The position numbers and the translations under genes are program-made. DNA of 64,000 bases from DALYLB01 sp033763135 (GTDB taxonomy: Bacteria > Acidobacteriota > Blastocatellia > RBC074), in contig JANRKY010000229.1 of the NCBI GenBank assembly GCA_033763135.1, positions 1-64,000 of the forward strand, in the 5' to 3' direction. The notes under the pieces were generated by a model that was not told where the DNA came from, searched no databases, and saw nothing but the letters and a program-made list of their open reading frames with translations. Each line of letters begins with the position of its first letter. Positions within the stretch are counted from its first letter, which is position 1. Positions 49,063-58,076 of this stretch are shown here, in pieces.

Positions 49063-49398
49063 TCAATTGCTCTGCCGGCTCTGCCGGCGCAGATCGCGCA
49101 GTTTCTCGCGCTGGCTCGACGTCAGGATCTCGTTGAGCGTCTTGTTGGTCGTCTGATTGATCTCATTGATGCGCGATCGCTTGTCGTCGGCCGAGAGGGC
49201 GCTGTCTTCGCGAAGGGTCTTGAGCTTTCGGGCGTTCTCTTCGTACATCGGGGTCAGTTTCTTGAGCTGGCCCTGCGAGAGTTTCAACTGGGCCACGAGA
49301 GGCGGCAGCGGCGAAGCCGCGCCCTGTGCGAGTCCTGTGCCGGCCAGGACGCTGAGAAGCGCGAGCGAGAGGAGCGTGTTGGCAAATCGGAATTTCAT
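49063..49398 (-). CDS. Small secreted helical protein, Spy/CpxP-like in form
   Basis: 111 residues, with a signal peptide at about 1-25 (ending GLAQG). The helical, charged mature part contains LKLSQGQLKKLTPMYEENARKLKTL and SSQREKLRDLRRQ. The spacing of LS..Q...L and SSQREKL resembles Spy/CpxP/heavy-metal-resistance family periplasmic helical proteins, though the family assignment is weak. The start at 49398 has GGAGA 8 bases upstream; the longer frame from 49449 overlaps the previous gene. It lies 13 bases after the M19 dipeptidase gene, so it is probably co-transcribed. Confidence 0.75.
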   Translation of the reverse strand: MKFRFANTLLSLALLSVLAGTGLAQGAASPLPPLVAQLKLSQGQLKKLTPMYEENARKLKTLREDSALSADDKRSRINEINQTTNKTLNEILTSSQREKLRDLRRQSRQSN

Positions 49399-49411
49399 GT
49401 CTGTGTCTCCA

Positions 49412-50608
<1,197 letters not shown>

Positions 50609-50634
50609 GAACGCCTCCTTTTGCCTGATTGATG

Positions 50635-51078
50635 TTATGGAATCAGCTTGATGCCGGTCGCGGGGCGCTCTTCGGCTTCGCCCGCGTCCGCGTGAATCGC
50701 CTGCTCGATGATGCGGGTCGTGTGCTCATCGAAATAGGCGCTGAGAACCGTCTGCAACTGGGTGAATTCGGGCCAGAGCGTCTCGTCGACGAACGACTTC
50801 GACACCCGCGCCATCAACGTGGTTCGCCGCTGCCCGGAATAGCGATAGGGATTGATTCCATATCGTCGCAGCAGCGCCGACAGAAGCTGGCGGGACCACC
50901 GATCGCCGACCGAGAACCGATATTCGACCGGCGGATCGAGCTTCTCGAACTGCTTCAGCCGTTCGAGGATCCGCTCCCGGGCGCGCCCGGCGGCGTCCTT
51001 TTCCCCTTCGGTTCCGGCGCGCGCGAACAGCGCCTCGATCAACCGCAACTTCTCGATCAGCTTCTCTTCATCGGTCAT
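50635..51078 (-). CDS. Conserved hypothetical protein
   Basis: 147 residues, with no signal peptide or membrane helix. Highly charged helices at the N-terminus (EEKLIEKLRLIEALFARAG) are followed by YRFSVGDRWSRQLLSALLRRYGINPYRYSGQRRTTLMARV and a C-terminal segment typical of a compact soluble protein. The layout is faintly like DUF2786-type proteins, but I do not recognise the family. Composition and strand fit its neighbours. It ends 26 bases before the M19 gene. Confidence 0.7.
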   Translation of the reverse strand: MTDEEKLIEKLRLIEALFARAGTEGEKDAAGRARERILERLKQFEKLDPPVEYRFSVGDRWSRQLLSALLRRYGINPYRYSGQRRTTLMARVSKSFVDETLWPEFTQLQTVLSAYFDEHTTRIIEQAIHADAGEAEERPATGIKLIP

Positions 51079-51119
51079 CGCATCTCATCCTCCGGGACCT
51101 CGTCGCGCGGCAAGAACAG

Positions 51120-51157
51120 AACGACCTGCGCCTCTGTCGGGAGAGACGCAGGTCGTT
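51120..51157 (-). terminator. Strong hairpin downstream of the GMC small-subunit gene
   Basis: Arms AACGACCTGCG / CGCAGGTCGTT extended by CTCT/AGAG form a ~16-pair stem with one mismatch. On the minus strand it is followed by the T-rich CTGTTCTTG. It probably ends the cytochrome/subunit-3 transcript. Confidence 0.65.
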
Positions 51158-51226
51158 CGTGAAGAAAAATCGGAATCGAGCGCGAACCACCCGGAATCAG
51201 CCATTCATCCTCTCATCCTCGGAGGA

Positions 51227-51817
51227 TCAGCCCTGATGCTCGGGATGCGTGCATCCCTTGAACTCCTTCAGATAGGTGTTGCCCTGATACTTCAACTCGT
51301 CGTGAATGCCGATGCGCGACGTGTAATAGCCGTCGATCGTCATATTCTTGATCGTCTTGAAGAATCGCTCTTCCGGCGTCGTCGGCTTCATCTCATTCTT
51401 GCTGATCGTGGTCAGGATGGCGATCTGCTGCTCCTTCGAGGCCTTGTTGAAGCCCGCGGGCGCCATCTTGTCCACGGCGGCGAGGCCGTCGGTCCACTGC
51501 TTCTTCGTCTCCGCCGGGGATTCGCTGATCATCAGGTCGATGAACTGCGGAACCTCCGCGTCGATCGCCCCTTTCGAGTGATCGTCCGTCGGGATGATCA
51601 GCTCGGAGATCGTCGCAATCAGCGCCATCTGGTCGGCGCTGAAGAATTTGGCCTTGTAGGGGGCGCTCTTCGCGTCGGCCTTGGCGGCCTGTCCATGCTT
51701 GTGCGCGTGATCATCCGCCAGCGCGCGGGTATTGAGGACCGGCAGGCTCGTCCCGAGACCGACGGCAATGCCCTTGATCGCTGTGCGGCGAGAAACGTTG
51801 TTGTTGTCGTCAGACAT
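51227..51817 (-). CDS. Gluconate 2-dehydrogenase subunit 3 family protein
   Basis: 196 residues. A twin-arginine leader (SRRTAIKGIAVGLG) precedes the family core: ADQMALIATISELIIPTDDHSKGAIDAEVPQFID and the C-terminal FFKTIKNMTIDGYYTSRIGIHDEL. This small subunit accompanies GMC-type flavoproteins and carries them through the Tat pathway. Two candidate GMC partners lie at 47356 and 52740. I chose the ATG at 51817 because GAGGGA then sits at normal spacing; the ATG at 51823 would leave none. It follows the small cytochrome gene on the same strand. Confidence 0.9.
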   Translation of the reverse strand: MSDDNNNVSRRTAIKGIAVGLGTSLPVLNTRALADDHAHKHGQAAKADAKSAPYKAKFFSADQMALIATISELIIPTDDHSKGAIDAEVPQFIDLMISESPAETKKQWTDGLAAVDKMAPAGFNKASKEQQIAILTTISKNEMKPTTPEERFFKTIKNMTIDGYYTSRIGIHDELKYQGNTYLKEFKGCTHPEHQG

Positions 51818-51914
51818 GGTCATTCCCTCGTGAAGATTGCAGCAAAAGGCCCGGAGAGCTTCCAGCGCTTCGCGCCCGAAGCTCCCCGTCATCCGCGCCG
51901 TCGCGACTTCAGCG

Positions 51915-52196
51915 CTACGGTTTCTTCTCTTCCTTCTTCGCGGCTTCCTTGTAATCGGCGAGCCACTCGACATCGACGGCGTCGGCTTTCCGCTTGTCTT
52001 TTTCGGCGATCAGCCAGTCGCCACGCTCATTCCACCCTTCTCCGCCCGCCGGATTCTTATGGCAGTAGAGACAGTTCTTGGCGCCGAATTTCTCCGCCTT
52101 CTTGACGAACGGCGGATAGGCGGACGTGTTGGACGATGCGCCGAGGAGCCCGGCGGTGAGGACGACGGCAATTGAAAGCTTGATCAGTGTTTTCAT
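51915..52196 (-). CDS. Small periplasmic c-type cytochrome
   Basis: 93 residues. The signal peptide is about 1-26. A single heme-binding CLYCH (42-46) is followed by GWNERGDWLIAEKDKRKADAVDVEWL and a lysine-rich tail. It is a likely electron acceptor for the GMC dehydrogenase whose small subunit is encoded next. The ATG at 52196 is preferred over the TTG at 52202. Confidence 0.8.
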   Translation of the reverse strand: MKTLIKLSIAVVLTAGLLGASSNTSAYPPFVKKAEKFGAKNCLYCHKNPAGGEGWNERGDWLIAEKDKRKADAVDVEWLADYKEAAKKEEKKP

Positions 52197-52234
52197 TTCC
52201 AAATCCGATAACCCCTGAGTGTTTGGTGATTGAA

Positions 52235-52519
52235 TTACCCGTCACGCGTAAAGAGCATCCGGAACATGCGCCGCCGACCGGGGTCTGCCGGCGCGACCAG
52301 CGCCCGGGAAAAACACTGGGCGGCGACGCGCTGCAGATCTTCGAGCCAGTCCGCGGCGATCAGATAGAACCCGGGCGACGCAGGCTCCAGCGTTCGGTCC
52401 GGAAACTGATGGTTCCATTCGACCATCACGGCGTTCTGCCAGAACCGGTTTCGCCCTCGGATTTCGACTCTGATCTTGCGTTGTTCCATCAAATGCGTGA
52501 CGAAGCGATTGCGTCTCAT
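52235..52519 (-). CDS. Hypothetical protein
   Basis: About 94 residues from MRRNRFVTHLMEQRKIRVEI to the end. WQNAVMVEWNHQFPDRTLEPASPGFYLIAADWLEDLQ is protein-like in composition. The frame is open to 52765, but the upstream part overlaps the divergent GMC gene and is Arg-rich in a way typical of antisense frames. The true start may lie a little upstream of 52519. No family is recognised. Confidence 0.45.
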   Translation of the reverse strand: MRRNRFVTHLMEQRKIRVEIRGRNRFWQNAVMVEWNHQFPDRTLEPASPGFYLIAADWLEDLQRVAAQCFSRALVAPADPGRRRMFRMLFTRDG

Positions 52520-52739
52520 CTTCTCCGGCCGCAAAGGGGTCGCAGCCGTCTTCGACGCGAGGCGAATCTTAATCGCAGGCAACGCCGGATGCAAGCGCAG
52601 GAGCGAGGCGGCGAGGTGGCGCCGCGTCGCCGCGTCCGGCTTCAACTTTTCCCGGGCATGTGCTACGGTTCGCGTCCGATCGACAACGCATTCACAATTC
52701 CGAAAATAATTCACAGGCAATCTGCATGGCGGAGGCGAT

Positions 52740-54458
52740 GTGCAACGAAAACTCTCGACGGCCAAAAAAGTCTACGATGTGATCATCATTGGTTCCGGCG
52801 CTTCGGGCGGGATGGCCGCCAAGGAGCTGAGCGAGCGGGGGCTGCAGGTGCTGATTCTGGAGGCGGGGCCGAAGCTCGATCCGGCGCGGGACTTCTCGAT
52901 GAACAAGTTCGCGTATGAATCGATGTATCGCGGGTTCGGGCCGCCGGGCTGGAAGCAGAAAGAGCAGTGGATGGAGGACACGGCGGGAGAGTTCAGCCGG
53001 AACTTCTATGTGAAGGACACGGAGCATCCGTACACGACCGAGCCGGGCAAGCCGTTTCTCTGGGTGCGCGCGCGGGTGGTCGGCGGAAAGACGCTGCACT
53101 GGGGGCGCTTGTCCTGGCGGTTCTCGGATCTGGATTTCAAGGCCGCCACGCACGACGGCTTCGACGCGGACTGGCCGATCAGCTACAAGGAGATCGAGCC
53201 GTATTACGACAAGGCCGAGGAGTGGATCGGCGTGAGCGGCAACCGGGACGGGCTCTGGTGGCAGCCGGACGGCAAGTTTCTGCCGCCGATGGGGCTGAAC
53301 TGCGGCGAGCACCTGCTCAAGAAGGGCGCGGCCAGCATGGGAATCAACCTCATCCAGCCGCGCGTGGCGATGCTCTCCGCGGTCAAGCCGCAGCACGCGA
53401 AATACGGGCGGGCGCAGTGCCATTATTGCGGCAGCTGCGGCAACGGCTGTTCGGTGGGCGCGATGTTCAACACGCTCTCGTCGACGCTGCCGGCGGCGAT
53501 GGCGACCAGGCGGTGCACGCTGCTGACGAACAAGGTGGTGCGCCATCTGACGGTCGATCCGAACACGGGAAAGGCCCGCGGCGTGGCGGTCGTCGATCGT
53601 CTGACGTACGAGGAGCAGGAGTTCTTCGGCAAGGTGATCATCGTGGCCGGTTCGACGCTCGAATCGACGCGGCTGCTGCTCAATTCGAAGTCGCGGCAGC
53701 ATCCGAACGGGCTGGGCAATTCGTCGGGCGTCCTTGGGCATTATCTGGTCGATCATTTCGGCGGGACGGGCGCGTCGGGCGTGCTGCCGATGTTCGCCGG
53801 GCGCGATCCGGTGAACGAGGACGGGAAGTCGTCGGGAATCTTCATTCCCCGCTTCCGCAATCTGGACGCGAAGACGAAGCATCCGAAGTTTCTGCGCGGC
53901 TATGGTTATGAAGGCGGCTCCGCGATCGGTTCGTTTCCGGGCGTGGCGCGCCGGCTGGAAGGGTTCGGCAGCGATTTCAAGAAACAGGTCCGCCGCTGGT
54001 ATGTCGCGCCGGTCGGCCTGACGACGCGGGCGCACATGCTCTCGCGCTTCGAGAACTACGTCGAGATCGATCCGGGCGGCGTGGTGGACGCGTGGGGCAT
54101 CCCCGTGCTCAAGGTCCATATCCAGCACTCCGACAACGAGCGCGAGATGGGGCGGGACGCCGCCGAGACGGCCTCCGAGATTCTCGCGCGGGCCGGCGCG
54201 ACCGAGATCGGCATCAGCCGGAACCTGACCGTTCCGGGCCGGATCATCCACGAGCTCGGAACCGCGCGCATGGGAAATGACCCGAAGAAATCGGTGCTCA
54301 ATAAATACAACCAGACGCACGATGTGCCGAACGTCTTCGTCACGGACGGCGCGGCCTTCGTCGGCGCGGCCAATCAGAACCCGACGCTGACGATCCTCGC
54401 GCTGACGATTCGCGCCAGCGAATATATCGTCGATGAGATGAAGCGCGGAAACCTGTGA
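52740..54458 (+). CDS. GMC family oxidoreductase, second paralogue
   Basis: 572 residues. The GTG start has GGAGG 4 bases upstream; the nearby ATGs are out of frame. FAD motif IIIGSGASGG is at 15-24, then VVGGKTLHWGRLSWRF, the Cys cluster CHYCGSCGNGC as in the other GMC protein, and the C-terminal HELGTARMGNDP and DGAAFVGAANQNPTLTILAL. It is divergent from the cytochrome/subunit-3 pair, so the two units may share a regulatory region and function. It is followed closely by a small gene of unknown function. Confidence 0.9.
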   Translation: MQRKLSTAKKVYDVIIIGSGASGGMAAKELSERGLQVLILEAGPKLDPARDFSMNKFAYESMYRGFGPPGWKQKEQWMEDTAGEFSRNFYVKDTEHPYTTEPGKPFLWVRARVVGGKTLHWGRLSWRFSDLDFKAATHDGFDADWPISYKEIEPYYDKAEEWIGVSGNRDGLWWQPDGKFLPPMGLNCGEHLLKKGAASMGINLIQPRVAMLSAVKPQHAKYGRAQCHYCGSCGNGCSVGAMFNTLSSTLPAAMATRRCTLLTNKVVRHLTVDPNTGKARGVAVVDRLTYEEQEFFGKVIIVAGSTLESTRLLLNSKSRQHPNGLGNSSGVLGHYLVDHFGGTGASGVLPMFAGRDPVNEDGKSSGIFIPRFRNLDAKTKHPKFLRGYGYEGGSAIGSFPGVARRLEGFGSDFKKQVRRWYVAPVGLTTRAHMLSRFENYVEIDPGGVVDAWGIPVLKVHIQHSDNEREMGRDAAETASEILARAGATEIGISRNLTVPGRIIHELGTARMGNDPKKSVLNKYNQTHDVPNVFVTDGAAFVGAANQNPTLTILALTIRASEYIVDEMKRGNL

Positions 54459-54472
54459 AGGGAGAGGCGAGC

Positions 54473-55069
54473 ATGTTCACGCAGAAACGATCCGGCGCCG
54501 GCGCGGCGCAGCGAAAATTGCATTCGATCCACATGCTGCAGAGCGGGAAGGATTTTTCCGGCGAGGTGGAGGTCGGCCGAACGAAGCATCAGTTCGTCTT
54601 CTCTCCCGACCGGTTCTCGATCGCGGGCGGAGACCCCGTGCTCACGGGCCGCGTGCGCGTTCGCGCGGCGGGCGGGCGCGAGCGCGTCGTCGAGAAGGTC
54701 GAGGCCCGCGTCCTGGCCCAGCAGGGCAGCATCTTCAGCGCCCCGCCGCGCCCCGCGCGGCTCGACGCCTCGCTGCGCGCGCCGTTCGCGCCGCAGGATT
54801 CGTCCAAGCCCCTGACCGACGCGACCAGCGACCTGAGCATCGCCGGCGTCGTCTATTTCCGCCTCTCCCCGATGGAAGGCGCCGCACTCGGCCTGCCGCT
54901 CGATCTCGGCGCCGTGCAGATCAACGTCCGACTCTATCCCGCCTCCGAAACCGAACGCGAACTGCACTGGCTCTATTCCGCCATCGTCGCGACGCACGCC
55001 GTCACGCCGCAGGATCAGGATGCATTGCGGCGGCTCGGCGACGCGATCAATCGAATCATCGCCGGGTGA
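54473..55069 (+). CDS. Conserved hypothetical protein downstream of GMC oxidoreductase
   Basis: 198 residues, no signal peptide. It contains GKDFSGEVEVGRTKHQFVF and RERVVEKVEARVLAQQGSIF, beta-rich, then VYFRLSPMEGAALGLPLDLG, and a helical C-terminus (DALRRLGDAINRIIAG). I do not recognise a family. The ATG at 54473 has GGGAGAGG at good spacing; the frame begins at a GTG at 54455 that overlaps the GMC gene. The 14-base gap suggests co-transcription with the GMC enzyme. Confidence 0.65.
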   Translation: MFTQKRSGAGAAQRKLHSIHMLQSGKDFSGEVEVGRTKHQFVFSPDRFSIAGGDPVLTGRVRVRAAGGRERVVEKVEARVLAQQGSIFSAPPRPARLDASLRAPFAPQDSSKPLTDATSDLSIAGVVYFRLSPMEGAALGLPLDLGAVQINVRLYPASETERELHWLYSAIVATHAVTPQDQDALRRLGDAINRIIAG

Positions 55070-55388
55070 GATCGCTGGCGCCCCTTTTAGGCCTGAAGCC
55101 GATTGACTTTCCTCGTGCCGTTCAAAATCGCGCCTGTCGAGCGAGAGGATAGGGCAATGCTGTGAAGCAACCCGAGCGCTCGCTTGATGGCGGGAGAAAA
55201 TCAGCGACATCTCTAACAGGTCTTTTCTTCGCCTCCTGACCTCCAAAGATAGTTTTGTCCCACGCCAAAGCAATCCCGTCGACCGCCAAATTCAAATAGA
55301 CATTTGCCGGAGAGCATCGCGACTGGGAATGCTCGCCTTTGCATGACTTCTCAGTTCTGACATTTTACAATCATTGACAAAAATATCG
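55070..55388. other. Non-coding transition into the low-GC island
   Basis: About 320 bases with no supported gene. Composition drops from GC-rich to AT-rich across it, consistent with the left edge of an acquired segment. No attachment site or inverted-repeat boundary is visible. Confidence 0.5.
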
Positions 55389-55416
55389 TTGACATTGTCA
55401 GACTCTCTGATATCAT
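55389..55416 (+). promoter_or_regulatory. Sigma70-like promoter of the accessory island
   Basis: TTGACA at 55389-55394 and TATCAT at 55411-55416 are separated by 16 bases, about 30 bases before the ATG at 55445. It should drive the small ORF, QueC-like remnant, XRE/ImmA and PIN-like genes. Confidence 0.7.
55390..55400. promoter_or_regulatory. Palindromic operator candidate TGACATTGTCA
   Basis: A perfect 11-bp palindrome overlaps the -35 hexamer. It is a plausible repressor site for the XRE-family protein encoded in the same island. Confidence 0.5.
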
Positions 55417-55444
55417 TAGCAATGTTAATGGAGGTAAAACAAGC

Positions 55445-55576
55445 ATGCCAGATGGGGACAAATTTGAATGGGCACTTCGAACTAAAGGATGGAGACAGGC
55501 TTATCGACTGGCCTGCAGCGGCGCCGATGATATCGAATTGGTCCGCTTATTGGTTGATACGACGTTAACCCTATAG
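55445..55576 (+). CDS. Short ORF, likely 5' remnant of a larger gene
   Basis: 43 codons (MPDGDKFEWALRTKGWRQAY ... LVDTTLTL) behind a good ribosome-binding site (GGAGG, 10 bases upstream) and the island promoter. The peptide reads like the N-terminus of a soluble protein that stops abruptly. Its stop falls just where the frame of the QueC-like remnant becomes open (about 55558). The likeliest reading is a deletion joining this gene's 5' end out of frame to the next gene's 3' half. A genuine small protein is possible. Confidence 0.5.
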   Translation: MPDGDKFEWALRTKGWRQAYRLACSGADDIELVRLLVDTTLTL

Positions 55577-56136
55577 CTCTCCTCCAGATGTCAAAGTTCA
55601 TTACAGAATTGACCGGCATCTCTTTTCGCGTGTTGAACCCATTTCTTTTTCAGACAAAAGCGGAAATGTGCCGCCACCCTGAAGTAAGGCGACTTCGTGA
55701 TTGCATAAAACTGACCTTCTCTTGTGATGGATTCCCGATACGCCAGAAAGATCAACCACAGTGTGGGATCTGCACATCCTGTCTACTTCGACGTCTTTCT
55801 CTTGAAAGTGCAGGGCTCTCCGATTTTGATTCTCGCTACTTACATGATTTTACTGTTGACGACTTAGCAAATAAGCGTAAAAAGCTGGCAAAACTATCGG
55901 TAATGGACTGGCAGGCTCGCCAAATTGGCGCCTGCCTCAGGTCACCAGCCCCATGGCAGGAATTGATTCATCAATTCCCGGCATTACAGGATGTGCTTGC
56001 AGAAGTTTGCAGAACAACGGGGACGGAGCCCGATAATATCAGCTCTGGATTATTGCGATTGTATTCTCAATACGTCCAAGAGTGGGACTCGTTTTCGGGG
56101 ACAAGTTTGTTAACCAAGCAAGCCCTTGCGGCTTGA
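55558..56136 (+). pseudogene. QueC-like protein, C-terminal part only
   Basis: The frame is open from 55558, just after a stop; the first ATG is at 55588. NPFLFQTKAEMCRH, LTFSCDGF and the zinc-binding QCGICTSCLLRRLSLESAGL match the C-terminal half of 7-cyano-7-deazaguanine synthase-like (QueC) proteins. The N-terminal ATP pyrophosphatase half, with its nucleotide-binding loop, is missing. About 80 extra C-terminal residues follow. QueC paralogues occur in several anti-phage systems (for example Qat and type IV CBASS). The copy here cannot be a working synthase, but the gene may still be translated. Confidence 0.7.
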
Positions 56137-56164
56137 GGCCCTATTCCTCGATTGACTCAATACC

Positions 56165-57445
56165 ATGGAAAAACACATTCTCGACAGCATGGACCCTGGC
56201 ATTCTTGGCACGCGCTTACAAGAAGCGCGGAAAGCCCGCGGCGTGACGCAGCAGGAGGTGGCGGATCATATGGAGATGGCGCGGACGACGGTAGTCGCCC
56301 TGGAAAAAGGTGAGCGCCGCCTGACTCCACAGGAATTGATCAAGCTGGCGGCATTTTATGGTCGTTCCTTGGGCGAGTTTGTTGGCCGCAAAACGAATGT
56401 GGAAGGCTTCGTGCCTCAGTTCCGCAGTTCCTGGTCTAAGGCGCTCGAGTTACCGAGAGAGCCGAAAGACGCCAAGGTGGCAAATAGGCCAAAGAAGCCA
56501 AATCAAAGTGATTTGGAAGGTGAATTTGAGAAAGTGGCTTTTGAACTGCAACGCCTCGCTGAAGACTATGTGGAATTAGAAAACATATGCGGAATGCCGA
56601 TGGCGAAATCTTCTCCTCCGACCTATAACGCTTTAGGCGCGACGCCTGAGCAGGCCGGAGATGAGATCGCAGCGGCGGAACGGAATCGGCTGGGATTGGG
56701 AGATGGGCCTCTAAGCAATTTGCGAGAGACGCTGGAAAACGATGCCGGGCTTCGGATCTTCTACTTCCCAATGCCTGGAAAAGTGGCCGGCCTATTTGCC
56801 TATAATGACTCGTTGGGCGGCTGCATAGGCATCAATTCAAATCATCCTCGCGATCGTCGCAACTGGTCGCTTGCGCATGAATACGGTCACTTTTTGACCA
56901 ATCGCTATCAACCTGAGATTACCTTTCTGTCCGCAGCCAAGCGTTCCTCTGCCAAAGAGCGCCTGGCTGACGCATTCGCAGAATGCTTCTCTATGCCGGC
57001 CACTGGGTTAAATCGCCGATTTACTGAAATCCATCGTTCCAGGGAGAGAGGAATAAGCCTTGCGGATCTCATCGCTTTGGCTGACTTATACCAGGTATCA
57101 ATGCAGGCATTGATACTACGACTCGAAAATATGAGACGATTACCCAGCGGCACGTGGGACAGGCTCATACGTGAAGGGTTCAAAGTCCGCCAGGCCCAGG
57201 AAATGCTAGGGCTCGAAGCAACCTCGCCTGTGATCTATTCCCTTCCTCTCCGGTATAAAATGTTGGCTGTCTCCGCATACAATCTAGAAGAATTGAGCGA
57301 GGGACAATTGGCCAGGTACCTGAGAGTGGATCGTGTCCGCGCGCGCCTTATCGTCGATGAAATCAATCATTTGTCCATGGCGGAAAAGGAAGGCGAATTT
57401 GAAAATATGCAATTGGATCTGACGGAAGCAGTAGTGGGGAGGTAG
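56165..57445 (+). CDS. XRE-family regulator fused to ImmA/IrrE metallopeptidase domain
   Basis: 426 residues. The N-terminal XRE helix-turn-helix is at about 13-70 (LGTRLQEARKARGVTQQEVADHMEMARTTVVALEKGER). A linker follows, then an ImmA/IrrE (DUF955) domain with zinc motif SLAHEYGHFL and downstream ERLADAFAECFSMP supplying the third ligand. The C-terminal ~130 residues are helical. Members repress their own operon and cleave partner regulators under stress, and are common in toxin-antitoxin, mobile and defence settings. Base composition is lower in GC than the core genes. The PIN-like gene begins 7 bases later, so they form an operon. Confidence 0.9.
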   Translation: MEKHILDSMDPGILGTRLQEARKARGVTQQEVADHMEMARTTVVALEKGERRLTPQELIKLAAFYGRSLGEFVGRKTNVEGFVPQFRSSWSKALELPREPKDAKVANRPKKPNQSDLEGEFEKVAFELQRLAEDYVELENICGMPMAKSSPPTYNALGATPEQAGDEIAAAERNRLGLGDGPLSNLRETLENDAGLRIFYFPMPGKVAGLFAYNDSLGGCIGINSNHPRDRRNWSLAHEYGHFLTNRYQPEITFLSAAKRSSAKERLADAFAECFSMPATGLNRRFTEIHRSRERGISLADLIALADLYQVSMQALILRLENMRRLPSGTWDRLIREGFKVRQAQEMLGLEATSPVIYSLPLRYKMLAVSAYNLEELSEGQLARYLRVDRVRARLIVDEINHLSMAEKEGEFENMQLDLTEAVVGR

Positions 57446-57452
57446 CGAAACG

Positions 57453-58019
57453 GTGTCACAATCAAAGCTTCCGCCGACTATCATTTTAGACTCCTGCGTT
57501 CTGATAAACCTTCTTGCTGGCGAAGCGATTGAAGAGATCCTTCGCGCCACGGGAAAAGAGTGCCAGATCTGCGTTGTCGTTGAGAAGGAGAGCTTTTTCC
57601 TGCGCACTGAATCTCCCCGGGAAGAAGCTTTCGAACCTGTGGAACTTGATGCACTGATAGAATCTGGAGTTCTCCAACGGTGTAATGTCGCAGGGGATCA
57701 GGAAATCGCTTTATACGTTGATTATGCGAGCCGATTAGATGACGGAGAAGCGATGTCCCTGGCGATAGCAGAATCTCGGGGCTATATTTTTGCAACCGAT
57801 GATCGTAAGGCTCGACGCATCTTTCTTGAATCCATTCGTGACTCAGGCCGCCTGCTCTCGACGTCTGATTTAATTCGAAACTGGACCGATCATCGGTCCA
57901 TCTCGCCAGCAAGACTCCAGTCCGTTTTAATCAAAATTCAAAACAGAGCCAATTTCTTTCCTCCGCGAAATGATCCAAACATCAGTTGGTGGAAAAATGC
58001 TTGCGGAGATTCCAAATAA
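57453..58019 (+). CDS. PIN-like domain protein, putative toxin-type nuclease
   Basis: 188 residues from a GTG start with GGGGAGG upstream. The N-terminal IILDSCVLINLL carries the first PIN aspartate. DDGEAMSLAIAESRGYIFATDDRKARR carries the acidic Glu and Asp residues of the active site, in the arrangement of DUF3368/VapC-like ribonucleases. It directly follows the XRE/ImmA gene. ImmA-PIN pairs are known to behave like toxin-antitoxin modules, with the XRE/ImmA protein as antitoxin or regulator; that role here is inferred. It ends at the right edge of the low-GC island. Confidence 0.78.
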   Translation: MSQSKLPPTIILDSCVLINLLAGEAIEEILRATGKECQICVVVEKESFFLRTESPREEAFEPVELDALIESGVLQRCNVAGDQEIALYVDYASRLDDGEAMSLAIAESRGYIFATDDRKARRIFLESIRDSGRLLSTSDLIRNWTDHRSISPARLQSVLIKIQNRANFFPPRNDPNISWWKNACGDSK

Positions 58020-58076
58020 ACCCGACGCATCACGATATGCAACTAACGATCGGCCATCCCGAGAGGCGCTGCCCGC

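Noticed and set aside
52520..52765. Upstream part of the minus-strand hypothetical frame
   Set aside because: It overlaps the start of the divergent GMC oxidoreductase and is not protein-like.
55374..55568. 64-codon frame MTKISLTLSDSLISLAML...
   Set aside because: It overlaps the promoter and another frame with a better ribosome-binding site; the peptide looks random.
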